A stretch of 64,000 nt of DNA from Polytrichum commune (GCA_950295325.1 OX485804.1:8556001-8620000), one strand, 5' to 3'. Positions 1 to 12,095 are shown, counted from the stretch's first letter. Translations and numbers: made by a program. The notes: a model not told the origin generated them from the sequence alone.

Positions 1-1878
1 AGGATTACTTCTACGCAGAGCAGCAATTCTTGGCTCTGGAGTCAAGATTTCAGTTGCTTTACTTTCCACCAAAGTCAACCCTTCCTGCATAAGGATAATC
101 CCTCAAATTAGTTAATTGGGTCATTTGAACTGTCCACAATGGCTTGCACAAATTCCCCACTTTTCTTCCTTGGCTCTGAAGGGTTATGAGACCTCATTCT
201 AGCTCAACTGAGGAAGTAAAGCCAGCTATCAAAATTTCCTTAATTGCATTTATGACATTTCACAGGTACTAACCTCTAATTTCTAAGAGTTACCAATATT
301 GTGTGCACCATTTGCTACACTCTCCCAACTTGATGGACATACTAAGTCTTGCATATTCATAGGCGTATGATGTCTAATAAGGGCACAAAAAATTCTTACA
401 TTGCTGATTATGGATGGGCTGATTAAGCTTGGGTTTAACATGGCCATAGAAACTAAATGGCAAATACAGGATGTAAGCACAACTGTAGTCAGAAGAGATG
501 AGGGAATCACCAAAAATTATGAGAAAAAAGGAAGTGGCAAAATTCTCAGACTTACCTCAATAGCAGTTCCAAGAGTATCACCTAGAAGCGAAAGAGAAGA
601 AGCAATAGCATCTAAGCCCTTCTGCAATGTGGGGCCATCTGTTCCCTTTCTCGGAGAGCTTTCTGTACTTTGTTTCGCATTTGAAGACTGCACAATACAG
701 AAACCCTTTTGAGTACAAGTCAAATGGGATTTAAGATGCAAAATTCAGGGTATACCCAGGTCTATGCATAAACTGTTCTATGTAGCCAGTTAGCCTACTG
801 CTAATGGTACACTTTTCATTTAGTGCCTGCTCACTAATCAATTAAATGAGCCCACTAAAAATATCTCTATGGGAGCTGTTTACTTTACTGACTTATGTTG
901 TCAAAGTTGAAATCTGCAGATGGTCAACAGCTACATTCTTGAAACTACTAACAGCTCTATAAATAGGGACACATCACCGCACTTTATGTGCTCTTTGATC
1001 AGATGGGAGAGAGATATCATCACAAGAAATTCACAATAATTAGTATAATTAGTTTTTCTGGGCGTGATATGTGTTTGTTCCACACACATGTGGGCCCAAT
1101 CAAAAGTGCCTAAGACATGCTTAATGACAAGGGTATGCTGGTTTGATAAGGAGTGTTTTTTTAACTTCTATTCCCAAACACGTCTATAAATGTGTCTATA
1201 AAGTTGGCCACGTTGAGATTCCACAACTGAAGCTCTTGAAAGAATTTTGTTAAGGCACAACAGCTACAAATTCTTGGTAGACCTCATCATCCAGTATAGG
1301 TGGATCCAATCTAGAGCCTGAGATTTCTTAGGCATGTGTAGATGTTATCCTAAATGCTTGCAAAGTGGTACTTGCCAGCATTCTCTTTTCAAACAGCATC
1401 TCTAGTGATGGTTTGAGAGGTAGGGAGATTTTAGTCTTTACAAGACCGTTTTTTTGCTAAAAATTACCAATACATTTATAGAATTCATGGTGCTCATGGA
1501 TTTGAAGCTTGCTTGCAGGAGTACTGAGAATAGAGGTGAAGTGGTTAATAGTTAAGAACCTGATTGGTTGGTGAAGAACTTTGCGAAGCTGCTATAGACG
1601 CTTGGGCACTCTCAGTTCCATCGTCCTGATTTGAAGGGTCAATCCCATCTTCCAACAAGACCGCCTTCGCCCGCTTGGTGAAGGTGCTCCAGCTCCAGAA
1701 TTTTCCATCCCCTGGTGGCTTTACAGCATCCAGAGGACTTTGGGGTGAATTCCCAGCCACTGGTGACTCAGATTTATGCCCAACCTTGCACAAATAAAAG
1801 CACACTCCCAGTCAACACATTGCAAACAGCTTATATGTCTACCTTTGGAGGTCCACCATTAACAACTCCAAAATCCAT
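1..1878 (-). CDS. unidentified spliced gene, 5' part; exons 1878..1843, 1784..1560, 687..556, 84..1 (continues beyond the left edge)
   Basis: Four minus-strand exons join in phase 0. Exon 1 follows a CAG acceptor and opens with ATG (1878-1876), encoding MDFGVVNGGPPK, with donor GTAGAC. Exon 2 encodes a Ser/Pro-rich stretch with the block KFWSWSTFTKRAKAVLLEDG and has a weak donor, GTTCTT. Exon 3 encodes a segment ending LLGDTLGTAIE with donor GTAAGT. Exon 4 continues EGLTLVESKATEILTPEP and runs off the window. The exon 2 acceptor is an AAG, also not ideal. The amphipathic stretch around LQKGLDAIASSLSLLGDTLG would suit a helical region. I do not recognise the family and assign no function. The ATG sits right after an acceptor, so it is either the true start behind a 5' UTR intron or an internal Met. 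The splice fit and coding character make a real gene likely; the exact model is less certain. Confidence 0.6.
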
Positions 1879-4262
1879 CTGTGTAGGTTAAGGTATGCTT
1901 TGTCAGGTTCGGGTGTGTCATAGCTGAGAATCTACACATTTCGGAATTCTCACTCCCGGAACATAGGCCCCTTTACATTGGAACTCGAACTTGCAATTTT
2001 CGAATTGGATTTGCCAAGCTTTCATCCAAAGCTCAACCAATCCTCAAGCTCTCAATAGTTTAAGCAAGTGTGAAGTAAGTATGCTCAAAGTGATATTTGA
2101 AGAGGGGAATGTATATAACAAAGAAGAATACATGACAAGCCAAAGAATGCTCGAAAGCCCATTGGACTTGCGGGCACACAAAACAAGAGCTCTAACTCTC
2201 GACATTCCCAAGCGACCTCCTGGGGTAGCTTAGGAATATGACCAAGGACTTGTCGATCCACATGGGACACTCATCAAGGCACCATCCTAAGTGTTGTGAG
2301 CCCGGCAAAAAGTTTGAGCTCTCAAATTGAAAGCTCAAGTGTATCTTAAGTTACAAGCAAGCACAAGCCACTGAGAAGGCTCCTTTCTTCGAGCTCTCAA
2401 CCCTCTAGTGTAAAGAGAGCCTTACTAAACAAGACCGTGCAGAAGACTGCATCACCAATCAAGTGATTTAAGGAAGATTGAGAATTCGCCAAGACCCATT
2501 TTCAATATCACTATGAAGGCTCCCACTCACATGGATGGTGAATTAGGTTTTCCAAAACCCCAGTGAATGCTTTCGAAGCTGAATTGATGTGCAACATGTG
2601 CCCTGAGGACCTACAATTCGAAATTCCTTGCCAAGAAGGCACAGAAACATCTTTACTCAATCTACTTATACTCGCCTGTAGGCAGCCGTGTGTTTGTTTG
2701 CAGGACTTGCGAGCTCGAGAAGATGCCACTCCCATTCTTAAGTCTTTCACAGATGTAAGGAGACCACATGGCCATCTGGATCTTGACCCATTTCCAGTAA
2801 AACTCTCTAACTCCTCTGGTGAACCTCATCACAAGTGTGCATGGAGCATGCAAGCCATTGAAAGGCATGTGAGTCAAGCATTTTGCACTCTTTGGCCCTC
2901 TTAGTGCACTAAAACAAAAATTCCCCCATCTTGTGTCCAGCAGCTACGAGGAAGAACGCTGCAGCGCTCTATGCCTATGTTTACCCATAACTATCTACAC
3001 AAGAATGTTATAATTCGATTGGAGCCAGTCGCACGACGAAAACGAAAACCATCCATAACACTCAGCTCTCTTTCTCTTGTAGCTCTGAGAAGAAATTTCC
3101 AAGAACCAAGCTCCTTGATCCTTGATTGCATGCATAGTCAAATGGCATCAAGCTCTGCCAAGTCTCGACCCACACGTCATTGTTGGCAATCTTCGGACAC
3201 AAACGAAGCCATCTCCCATCTACCACCAACATTCAATTGAAGAGAAGAGAAGAGAAGAGATGCGCCTCAAGTGGACTCAATCATTCTTAGGTTATCCGGA
3301 TTGCCTAAGAATTGCGCCGGAACCTAAGCACGCTACTTCAAGATGTGAAGCCAATCTCAACAAGGAAACACCGCACTAACTTAGACAAAGTGGAGAGATG
3401 CCACTTCCGAAGCCGACGATCCATCCAACGAAACGGAGGCACGAGTCTCGGCAAACTGCATCCCACTATAAATGATGTATTCCCAAAGCATCCTCCCCTA
3501 TCCAAACTCAGATTCCGAAACCTCACTCACCTCTGCTTGCCGCAGCTGCTTCTGCGACGACGGCGAGAAAGCTTCCACTTCCATTTTCCACACAAGAAGT
3601 GCCTCCACCCTCCACCACCGATCGCAAATCACAAAAACTCCCACCACCACCAACAACAACAACTATCCCCACAATCCCAACAACTTACGTAACTTTCTTG
3701 CCTGGAAAAGCTCCTGAAAACTCTCTACCTCAAATCACCGACCAAAGCTACTAAAAGCTACCTCAAATCTACCTCAAAGCTTATCAATCCTGTACCGCTA
3801 CTTTCAAGCGTGGGGCTGGCACAACAGCCAGGATTGGCAAGCAACTGAGTATCCTCCGAACTTATGAAGTTGGGTTGAGCTCGGGAACAGACTTGAGGAT
3901 TGTGGGTACTAAAATTGCGGAGTTGTGCGAAGGAGAGCAATGAAGGACGGCTGATGGCATGACCAAATTGTCGTTCTCCTTCCTGCTTCCTGATTTCGTT
4001 GCGTCCTGTGCGTCTTCGTCCCTGTCGTTCGGACTAAGCTCCTTGGTTAGTATGTTTCTTGCTGCGCAGTCTGGTCCATTTTGGTTTCCTTGGTTTCTGG
4101 CAGATTTGGAGCCCCGAGTTCCGGGGAGACCAGCCCCACTGTTCGGGGAGGGCCGGTATATTTGGGTCAGTGAGCCATTGAAGGGCTCCTTTTTGACGGG
4201 TCCACCTTCGCTTCAATTGACGGGTGGGTTACTTTCAATGTGACGGACAACATCACACACTA
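1879..4262. other. no gene recognised
   Basis: About 2.4 kb upstream of the left-edge gene. Open frames of 60-126 codons occur (for example 2563-2904 and 3312-3692), but none shows a known domain or convincing splice context. A CAC/CAA-rich stretch lies near 3640-3670 and a short GA-rich run (aagagaagagaagagaag) at 3240-3260. The 5' exons or promoter of the left gene could be here, but I cannot place them. Confidence 0.4.
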
Positions 4263-4482
4263 CTGTTCTCCCTCTTTAGTATGACACGTTTGGGATCCAC
4301 AAAAATTGTCGTATTATCGAGGTGTCGTCTTCTCATTAATATGACAATTGGCGTAAAATTATCGTACTATGGAGGGAATACAAAAACATAAGCAAGATGA
4401 GCTTAAAAATATATACAACGAGTTTGAGCAATATAGATTGTATGAAATAATAACTTATAACTTCAAACAAATACAAATACTC

Positions 4483-4968
4483 TCAAGAACTCTTGAAATA
4501 CGAGTTCAAAGATCTTTGGTGTTGCCCACCCAAGGTAGCAATTGTCATCGTATCTAAATTCTCTACTAACTTTCGAACACTAATAATTTCATTAACGCCA
4601 AAATATAAAGAGTTGTCTATCAAGAAATTAGACGATAATGATGCATGACATTTAGCATCACTAAGCTTTACTGTAGGTGGAGCAACATCATCCACGTCTA
4701 CTGAATGTAGATCAACGTTAAGATCAAAGCCTTGTGCATAATTGATTCCCAAAGCAGCATCCACCAACTCATCAGTACTCAATTCTAGCTCAGTAATCTC
4801 CTTCAATTTGATTGAATGTAAAGTCTTGATTGACATTTCATCATCCCCCAATCGCAACTTTGAAATCAAAGCACCAAGTTCATCTAATTTTTCTTGCATT
4901 TTATTCTTCTCCCTTTCATCAACTAGGGCAAAATCAACATTCCATATTGCATGTAATATACACGCCAT
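4483..4968 (-). pseudogene. Tigger/pogo transposase C-terminal tail remnant
   Basis: A 161-codon minus-strand frame starts MACILHAIWNVDFALV and continues with an acidic, Leu-rich region (ITELELSTDELVDAALGI), then a stretch resembling the tail after the DDE domain in plant Tigger proteins, where 'ELTELLQ.L' and small acidic helices are usual. It ends near a block about discriminating repeats (VRKLVENLDTMTIATLGG). Position and strand fit the end of the transposase gene between the element's TIRs. The frame is open, but its upstream parts are broken. Confidence 0.6.
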
Positions 4969-5124
4969 CCTCCAACAATTCTTGACTATTTATGCATCCA
5001 ACTCACTCCATACTTCATAACTCCACATAATAGTATGCTTGATGTTGGGCACCACCTTCCTTGAGTCCTTCAATGTAGCATCATCATACCGTGATAAAAC
5101 CCACTGCAAAAGTTTCTTCTTGTA

Positions 5125-5403
5125 CTAAATTTTGAAAGATGCTATTATACCTTGATCCAAAGGTGGAACTATGTTGTAACATTGGGAGGAAGGAATACCA
5201 AAAGTCATGTTGCTCAATTCCAAGGTTGAAAAACCACGAGACTTACCAACTTTGGCAGAGCTAATAACATGTGAAGATGCATCATCCAAAATCATAACCA
5301 CCTTTCGATTTTGGCCTTTGAAATGATTGTTAAGCTGCAAAACCCAAGCTTCAAATATATCCGCCGTCATCCAAGTTGCTTTAGTGTCACTGAACATACT
5401 CAT
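5125..5403 (-). pseudogene. Tigger/pogo transposase remnant, central DDE domain
   Basis: A 92-codon minus-strand frame has the hallmarks of the middle of a Tigger/CENP-B-derived DDE domain: WMTADIFEAWVLQLN, then KVVMILDDASSH (usually 'ILLLDNAPSH', carrying the second catalytic Asp), then the late block YNIVPPLDQGIIASFK, usually 'FLPPNTTSLIQPLDQGVI'. It ends just before the region that would continue into the C-terminal domain. It lies between 5425-5628 (upstream piece) and 4483-4968 (tail piece) in the same orientation. Several frame breaks mean no functional product is expected. Confidence 0.8.
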
Positions 5404-5424
5404 GAGGCTGCCACTTCCAAAACA

Positions 5425-5628
5425 TCATGGTTGCTTAGATGTATAAATTACAAACAACTTCAACTCATCAGTCCTAGTTAAATTAACAGCAAGAGCAATT
5501 TTTATACTTTCATTCTTTAACTTCTGACCCTTCACCTTCCCTTGTGCTAATGTTTTATTAGGATGTGCTCTAAAATACAATACAATATCATCCATGTTGT
5601 TAACATCTTTATGCTCATAATCTAACAA
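5425..5628 (-). pseudogene. Tigger/pogo transposase remnant, start of the DDE domain
   Basis: A 67-codon minus-strand frame contains the pattern PNKTLA-KVKGQKLKNESIKIALAVN-TDELK-FVIYTSKQP. This corresponds to the beginning of the DDE superfamily endonuclease domain of Tigger/jerky-type transposases, which normally reads Asn-Lys-Thr-Leu, then a Lys-rich strand, then a conserved 'G..K-K..VI' strand. The first catalytic Asp would lie near the N-terminal side, but the match is too short to mark it. The frame is cut at both ends and is followed about 20 bp later by the next fragment in another frame, so the gene is broken. Confidence 0.65.
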
Positions 5629-5960
5629 AAGAATAGGAAGGAAGCCACTCTAACCCTAACCAGCTCCATTCTACAGTACTAACCCTAATTATCATTAAGT
5701 TCCCAATGATAAGTGAAGTTCCCAAGTAGTTCCCAAATGAAAATGGATGTATTTTAAATGTACATATCATAGATGAAAATAATTTTAGCATTAATTACCT
5801 CTTTAATATGACAAAACAAAGATTCTAAATGTCGCATTTTCGAGTGTCGTAGTCGTATAAAAGAGGGAGTTTTGAACTAAAAAGTTTGGTCGCACAAAAA
5901 TGTGTTGTAATATCGAGGGTGTTGTATAAATGAGTGTCGTACTAACAAGGTTAGACTGTA

Positions 5961-6333
5961 CACTAAAATAGGATACTTAGTGTCATATGGTGTTTTATGT
6001 CACTATGGTGCTTTTTTGGATGACACTTATTACGAATAAGTGAACAAATAGTGTCATGGAGGATGGATGAGTTCATCCATTGGCCAAAACCCTACCTTCT
6101 CTTGCCAACAACTTGTGATGAAATATTGTCATAGATGATTAAAATTTGGAGGAGAAATCACTTGGTAAGTGACAGTAATTGCAACACTGTAAATCTATAG
6201 TCCCCCTAAAAATTTACAAAGGATGACAAATAGTGTTGGGTTTACATTTAGTGTTGGTGACCCTACACCACGGTTTACAATTAGTATTGAGCAAGACAAT
6301 TAGAATTGGTGACACTACATACCAAGATTAGTG
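5961..6333. mobile_element. MITE with CACTAA ends (family E, copy 1)
   Basis: The left end is CACTAAAATAGG and the inverted right end CACTAATCTTGG. Each is preceded by TA, so the left TA is the same dinucleotide that flanks the Tigger end at 5958. The element has no coding capacity. Related copies are at 10521-10909 (inverted) and 56230-57037 (interrupted by another MITE). The CACTA-like start would suggest En/Spm, but those make 3-bp duplications while TA is seen here, so the superfamily is left open. Confidence 0.6.
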
Positions 6334-8838
6334 TACCTTTCAAATGACGGGTTAAGAAAATCTTAATCTTTCACACAAAACTGAAAATCAAATTATATTC
6401 TTTTAAAAATGAATGTAGAGGAGTTTGAACTTCTTACAATATTTAGCCCAAACTAGAACTCTATGGTTCCTCATGTTGCACCATAACTCAAATAATGCCC
6501 TCCAATCCGTATTCTCCACCTCTATCCCACATAATGATACTCATATCGAAGCATCCAAAGTGTCCACCTTCAATGAAGCTTTGCCCCTGCTAGTAAGTGT
6601 TTCTAAACACCCATCCCACACCAATTTATTGGCTCTGTCTGTAGGATAGAGACTATGCATCAAGTTTTATGTTTCAAGAGCAAATTTTCTAACCACTTTG
6701 CGTTCACACTTGGACGTTACATGTTCCTATTATTTCTGGTCGAGTCTATTTAAGGTGGATGATGAAAGTTTGCATACCTTGGACAACTAACCAACTACTT
6801 CATCTATTAGTTAACTAGTTGCCTTTCGTAACTATAGTTGTTCACGATTTGAACTACCAAAAACTGTAGTTAACTATAGTTATATACATCTAGTTTACTA
6901 TAGTTGTTCCCTAAAATGTATTGAAAAAAATATGATTGGTTATTGTTTGTTATAGGTATAGTAAATAGCCATGGACTGGCATGAGCAAAGTATACAACTA
7001 CACCTGTAGTCTTTCATAAGAAAGGACAGAGCCTCACGGTTCTACCGTTTTCTTGTTATAATTGTGACTTGGACGTGATTCATAATTGCTCCTTGAAGGA
7101 TCATGTAAATCACTTTTCTACATACATATTATCTCTCACTATTATGGTTTATGTTGGTGGCAATTAATGGTAGTCCACATGTAATTTGATTGTAGGGTGC
7201 AGATGCAAAAGTCACTAACCTTTTTAGCCAATCTTTTTAGGAGTCCCCATGCTAGTTGCTTCCAAACACTCAAACTTACACCAAACTATAACCAACCTCA
7301 CAAGTTGTTGATCTATAACATTATTTAGCACTTGTTTATATAACGTAGGTTGTATTGGCATTGAGACTTGCTATTGCTTTTGGAAACATGAGTGGATCTT
7401 AGTTTATGGGAATAGTTGCAATTTTCTGTTACCTCAAGTCTTCTCTCAAACTCTTGAGTGAAACCCTCGACCTCCAACCCTAGATATTATTACTAGCTAC
7501 TTCCTCCCTGGACATTATTCAAGCTCCCTTGCACACATCATCACATTCTGCAAAATTTATGTTCAACACAAAGTTTAGTCTAAGGTGTCATTTACAAGTG
7601 TAAAAGTTAACCAATATCTTCTAAGTCACTATGAAATCGAAGTGTGACTTATATATTACGGAATACAACATTGTTTGCCCATATTTATGGGATATGGTTG
7701 ACGGGCAATGATTTAGGGGACCTTTCTTTTGATAGGTTAAATTTTTTTTGGCCTTTCCATGTCATGGGTTTTTTTGCCGTTTTTTCTTTTCTTTCAACAT
7801 GCAAGATTAAATTCCAAATTTTATATGCTTTTCTCTTGGCTTGTGACAGGTGCAAAACGAAACTTAGTCATGGTATCAATACACACCTACACATACACAA
7901 AATATCAATAATTAGTGGTATCCAAATGGCTAATTGTATATGGGGCTAGGGATCCATGGTGTCCACGTAAGCGCATCTATTAGCAAGATGAAAATGTAAC
8001 GAACTATTTTAAAGGTTGAAACAACTATTTGTAGACTATTTGACTTTAGAAATGATATCAAAGGCCCTGAATTCCTCTAAAGGACTTTAGTTGGAATGAA
8101 TTGGGCCCTCGACTTTGTAGGGGAGTACGTTTTACTAGAGCCCTTTCATTCATGATAGATGAGTGACTTTACATAAATGCCACGAACCCCAAGCTAGAAA
8201 TACATGCTTGCTTTGGTTTGGTAACACTTACCAAAGGATGACAGAAAAAATCGACCACCTATAGGGGTTGCTAATTCATCCCATTTTAAGCTCACTAATT
8301 GTTGCGGGGTGCCTAAACCCCAAATTCAAGGGGATTTTAGCTTGAAAAAGTAATATCCAAGGCTCTATAATAATAAACATTTCCACCCTCCAATCTCATG
8401 ATTCGCCTTCCCCCCTCAGTAGGTGGTGTTGTTGTGACCGTTCACTCTGGCCCAGTGTTGTGAAAATGCTTGGGTTTGGGGTTTATGGTGGCATCTACAT
8501 AAACTCGTCCATCGTGGATAAAGGGTTGTAGTAAGAATGAGTCCCTTGCATGTTTAGGGTTGATTTGGTTCAACTGGATTGATTAAGGGTCTATTATGCC
8601 ATTTTCAGAGTTCAACATTCTTGAAATCGTAATTTGGGGGGTAAAGAATAGTCCCTTGCGATTTCATATTCTCCAATGGATGAGTGTATGTGAACGCCAC
8701 AAATCCTAACCGGCCAAGAATTTGTGGTGTCTATGTAAACTCATCCATTCATTAGGTGAATACACAATGAACTAAATTTATATATTATTTTAAAGGTTAA
8801 TATTTTAAGATGGCTTAAATTGTTGTCAATACAACGAG
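6334..8838. other. no gene recognised
   Basis: AT-rich sequence without a supported gene; the longest frame (7644-7949, 101 codons) has no recognisable content. Near 8150 and 8490 are partial copies of a short sequence (a 'gatgagt...ttaca...gccac' motif) that also builds the hairpin at 8678-8755. Confidence 0.4.
8678..8755. repeat. inverted repeat (hairpin) of about 35-bp arms
   Basis: The left arm starts aatggatgagtgtatgtgaa and the right arm ends tatgtaaactcatccatt. The two arms are imperfect reverse complements around a short ggccaag loop. Fragments of the same arm occur near 7960 and 8489, so it belongs to a small dispersed foldback-type repeat. Confidence 0.55.
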
Positions 8839-9332
8839 GGCCACATCACACATGAGACTGAGAGCCCGTGACACTTCAAGCACTCTCATTGGTGGAAAAG
8901 GCGGAGCCGGTCCAAGTTCGCTTCACATTACGCTTGAGGGTCCAACAAAGTATGGGAATGCAAGATGATGGATGTAAAGTCTACATGGATTTCTACGTGG
9001 CATCGAATGGATCATGTTTCATGGTCACTCGGACTATTTTCAAAAACCACCTCTTGGAAGTAGTCTTGGCACAAAACCGGGAGACCATGGCACTTCGAAT
9101 GCTCACAACCATTGATTTATTTGATTTTATCATGTGTGATGACTTGCATAATAAAAATTCATTAAAATAGCGTTTGGTTGAGGACCTGGTCACATATGAG
9201 TTCACACTACACTTGAGAGTCCGTGACCACACGACATGATTTTGGAGGTGTGGTAGGACGGCCTTTGGACACTTTCTTTTGGGCTCTCACAATTTCATGG
9301 TCACGGCTCTTGGCTCGTGTGTGAAGTGGCCC
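8839..9332 (+). mobile_element. Harbinger-type MITE, family A, copy 1
   Basis: Ends are GGGCCACATCACACATGAG and, inverted, GGGCCACTTCACACACGAG. Flanks are CGA on the left and TGA on the right, a decayed 3-bp TNA duplication. The 494-bp body closely resembles 44284-44806 and, inverted, 53112-53611, including the phrase CGTGGCATCGAATGGATC. It carries a 62-70 codon open frame shared with those two copies. No transposase is encoded; mobilisation by a PIF/Harbinger transposase is inferred from the ends. Confidence 0.85.
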
Positions 9333-9809
9333 TGATCTGTGCCTTAAGGAGGGATTTTGTTGTGGTTGTCCTCATTTTTCTTCTGGCAAATGCTTAATTT
9401 CTAATTTCTTCAAAGGGAAGGGAAGAGAGAGAGAGAAAAAAAGGACTTCGTAGTACACATCAAGAAACAAATGGAAGTATTATAATGAATGATTTAATTA
9501 ACTAAAAATATTTAAAAAAACTTAAAGTGGGAAATATAGCAATGAAGCTCGTGGACTTTGGAATAAGTCATACAATGATCATGGCTGCCACCGCCCGCAC
9601 CCTTTCTTGGAGTTTGTAACACAAGGCTACGGCATGTGCGAGTCTAGAGGAAATGATTGCATACATTCATTCATACCTCTCATTCATCCAACACAAACGC
9701 CCTAAAACAATATGTGAGTTGGATGTTATTATTTTTAAGATAAGTTGACACCAACTTTTAATCTCAATGACTCTAAATCACTTTAGTAGATCGCAATTTC
9801 AATGGCTTA
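9333..9809. other. no gene recognised
   Basis: Non-coding interval between two MITEs. It contains a short GA-rich run near 9420-9440 and a fragment near 9690 resembling the arm of the foldback element at 10182-10439. Confidence 0.4.
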
Positions 9810-10132
9810 GGATGGGTTTACATTAAGGTATGAGTCCAAGAAACTTGGGGTCCAAAATACCTTTAGATGGGACCTCACTTGCAGACTCAAGGTTGGACCA
9901 AGCTTGAAGATTAGATTCTCAAGTCAGGATGAGTGTTTTTCTTGAGGTGGGATCTGCATTGAGATTTGGCGGGGAAGTGCTGCCACATTAGTGCCACCTC
10001 ATATTCTCATGCCTTGGACCCCAACCATATTGTAAACACCTTGGGTCCAAAGTTTTGCTCTTCACCAATTAGGATCGCTCAATTGGCCATGAACTTTAAA
10101 TTGGTGACTTGGACCCTAGTGTAAATCCACCC
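9810..10132. mobile_element. MITE with GGRTGGGTTTACA ends (family D, Harbinger/Tourist-like)
   Basis: The left end GGATGGGTTTACATTA and inverted right end GGGTGGATTTACACTA match at 13 of 16 positions, and both are followed within a few bases by GTCCAAG. The left flank is TTA and the right TTT, close to a TNA-type 3-bp duplication. The body repeats 'ttggaccc/gggtccaa' words in both orientations. There is no coding frame. The superfamily is inferred only from end shape and flank. Confidence 0.5.
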
Positions 10133-10181
10133 TTTATAGAGGGCATGTATTTTAACACGGATGGATGCAAAATACACTCAT

Positions 10182-10439
10182 GTGCAAGGAGAGAGGCAAC
10201 TATGGTATACGAGTGTAGTACCTCTCATCCATCCAACATGAAAGTTGTGGAATAGTATGCAGCCCATACGTTGCATTTTTTTAGTTGATTGGTATTGGAA
10301 TTAGCTTTAAGGACCCCGAATTTGTGTACTAGAGGTCATTTGACATGAATCAACAACAATTCTTTAGGGGGTCAAGTTTTTATGTTGGATGGATGAGAAG
10401 TACTACACTCGTATATGATAATTCCCTCTCTCCCACATG
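10182..10439. repeat. foldback element with about 58-bp arms
   Basis: The left arm 10182-10239 contains TATACGAGTGTAGTACCTCT and ends CATCCATCCAACAT. The right arm 10382-10439 begins ATGTTGGATGGATGAGAAGT and contains TACACTCGTATA. They are near-perfect reverse complements around a loop of about 140 bp. No open frame is present. Confidence 0.7.
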
Positions 10440-10520
10440 CAATAATCAATTCCCTCGGGCATGTGTACGAATGGCGGTGTCACTATACTACAAGTTCCCG
10501 TGCAAATAGTGTGGGTAAGC

Positions 10521-10909
10521 ATTGCACTAAATGTCGTATTTAGTGTTGCCAATTCTATTTGTCTTGCTCAATACTAATTGTAAACCGTATGTGTAGTGTC
10601 ACCAACACTAAATGTAAACCTAACATTATTTGTCACCCCTTGTGAAAACAATTGGGCATTATAGATTTACAAGGTTGTAATGACCGTCACTTACTAAGTG
10701 ATTTTTCATGCAAAATTTCAATCATCCATAAACATGTTACATTGAAACATACATGCTAGAATGCAAAATTTACAAAACTTCATTCCAATAAAGTAAGTTG
10801 GGATGATAGTACTTCTAAACTACTTATTCATAAGAAGTGTCATTAGAAACGCTACCACAGTGACATAAAATACCATATGATACTAAACACACTATTTAGT
10901 GTACTCTTT
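10521..10909. mobile_element. MITE with CACTAA ends (family E, copy 2, inverted)
   Basis: The reverse complement starts GTACACTAAATAG and follows copy 1 (5961-6333) through the words TCATATGGT, TTTTATGTCAC, AATAAGT and the 'gtgttgggtttacatttagtgttggtgac' region (here antisense, 10590-10640), to CATTTAGTG. It is diverged in the middle. The sequence around 10595-10618 is one of the two uninterrupted counterparts of the insertion site seen in copy 3. Confidence 0.55.
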
Positions 10910-11902
10910 AGAAGCATGTCATGCTAGGATATGTTTGAACCATGTTCAATTTCTACAAGTGGAGCACAAATAAGGTCTATGCACACTTATGAACATGACG
11001 GAGACTTTTTTTTTTGAAGAGTGTAATAGTCTCAACAAGAAGTTACTATAGTGCCATGAAACCCGAAATTGTTACCCATGTTATTCAAAGGGGAAAGGCC
11101 CTACCTATCATGGCACACCTACATGTTGATTTTGCATTCACGTCATAAAAGGCCTCAAAAGCGAATAGTTCACGATGGTGAGAACATAGCAAGATAAGTT
11201 GTTGACAAAAGTTTTGACCATTTTGGATGATATGAATTTTGTTTTTATGTAGGATTCATTGTTCAAGAGCCTCGTATGAACACTTCTCTCCATACTTTGG
11301 ATGTGAAGGACCGACTCGGATGAATAGTATGTCGGTGCAAAAGCACCCAACGTGAACGAGGGGGAAAGGCCCTCTGCGATAACGTGAATGATGATGTTGA
11401 GGGCCTCGAAGGAATATTTACGGTATTAGAGTCAACCCCAAAGTGCCACTAGAGTTTGGTCCCTCTTTGCGAGAAGTTTTTGATATAGGTATAGAGTCTT
11501 GTGTGGGAGCTTAAACTTGAAAGTTGGGTGAAATTCTTGGACTCCTTTTTTCAATCAATTTCCTTAGAGAACTTTAACATTTACAATGTGGTTTGACTTG
11601 TGGGACCCATCATCCAAAAGTATGGCTCAAACTTATGCAAGGTTAGCTGGTCTTGCCACTTTCTCCATATGGATCTCGGGAACACCAACAATTTCAATGG
11701 CAGCTTGACAATGGCTCTCCTAGAGATCCACTGGACTCTAGAATGGTAGCCTCCTCACCATAGGTCCTTGTCTCGGGAGGATGTTGAGGAACCTTGAGAG
11801 TCTCTAATGCTATGACGTCAGAATATCCACATCTATGATAACGGAACATGTTTTATTTTTAGTAATTCGAGACATATTAGTTCCAAGCAATTGTCTCCAA
11901 AG
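10910..11902. other. no gene recognised
   Basis: About 1 kb without a supported gene. The frame at 11138-11350 has no recognisable content. It ends at the target site of the hAT element. Confidence 0.4.
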
Positions 11903-12095
11903 TAGTGTTCAAGATTGAAGCCCTCATATGAGTTTCATTTTGAAGGGCTCTAAAATTTGAGCCCTTCGGTTGAAGGGCTAGTTCAAATTCAAGACGTCAA
12001 TTCAGTAATATAGAAATAAAATATAAAAAACTCATATTAAACTTATGCATGATTTATATGGTGCATGCTTCCAATACAATGTGAAGAATTAAGAA

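Larger units (their letters stand above)
4263..5958 (-). mobile_element. Tigger/pogo-type DNA transposon, internally deleted
   Basis: The left end reads CTGTTCTCCCTCTTTAGTAT and the inverted right end CAGTCTAACCTTGTTAGTAC; both continue GACAC. Each is flanked by TA, the target site expected for Tc1/mariner/pogo elements. Both ends also carry internal reiterations of a GTCGTATTATCGAGG-like motif, a known habit of Tigger/pogo subterminal regions. Inside, on the minus strand, are pieces of a DDE transposase and its acidic C-terminal tail. Only about 330 bp separate the first transposase remnant from the right TIR, so the N-terminal helix-turn-helix/CENP-B-type DNA-binding region appears to be missing. 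The element cannot be autonomous. Confidence 0.8.
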
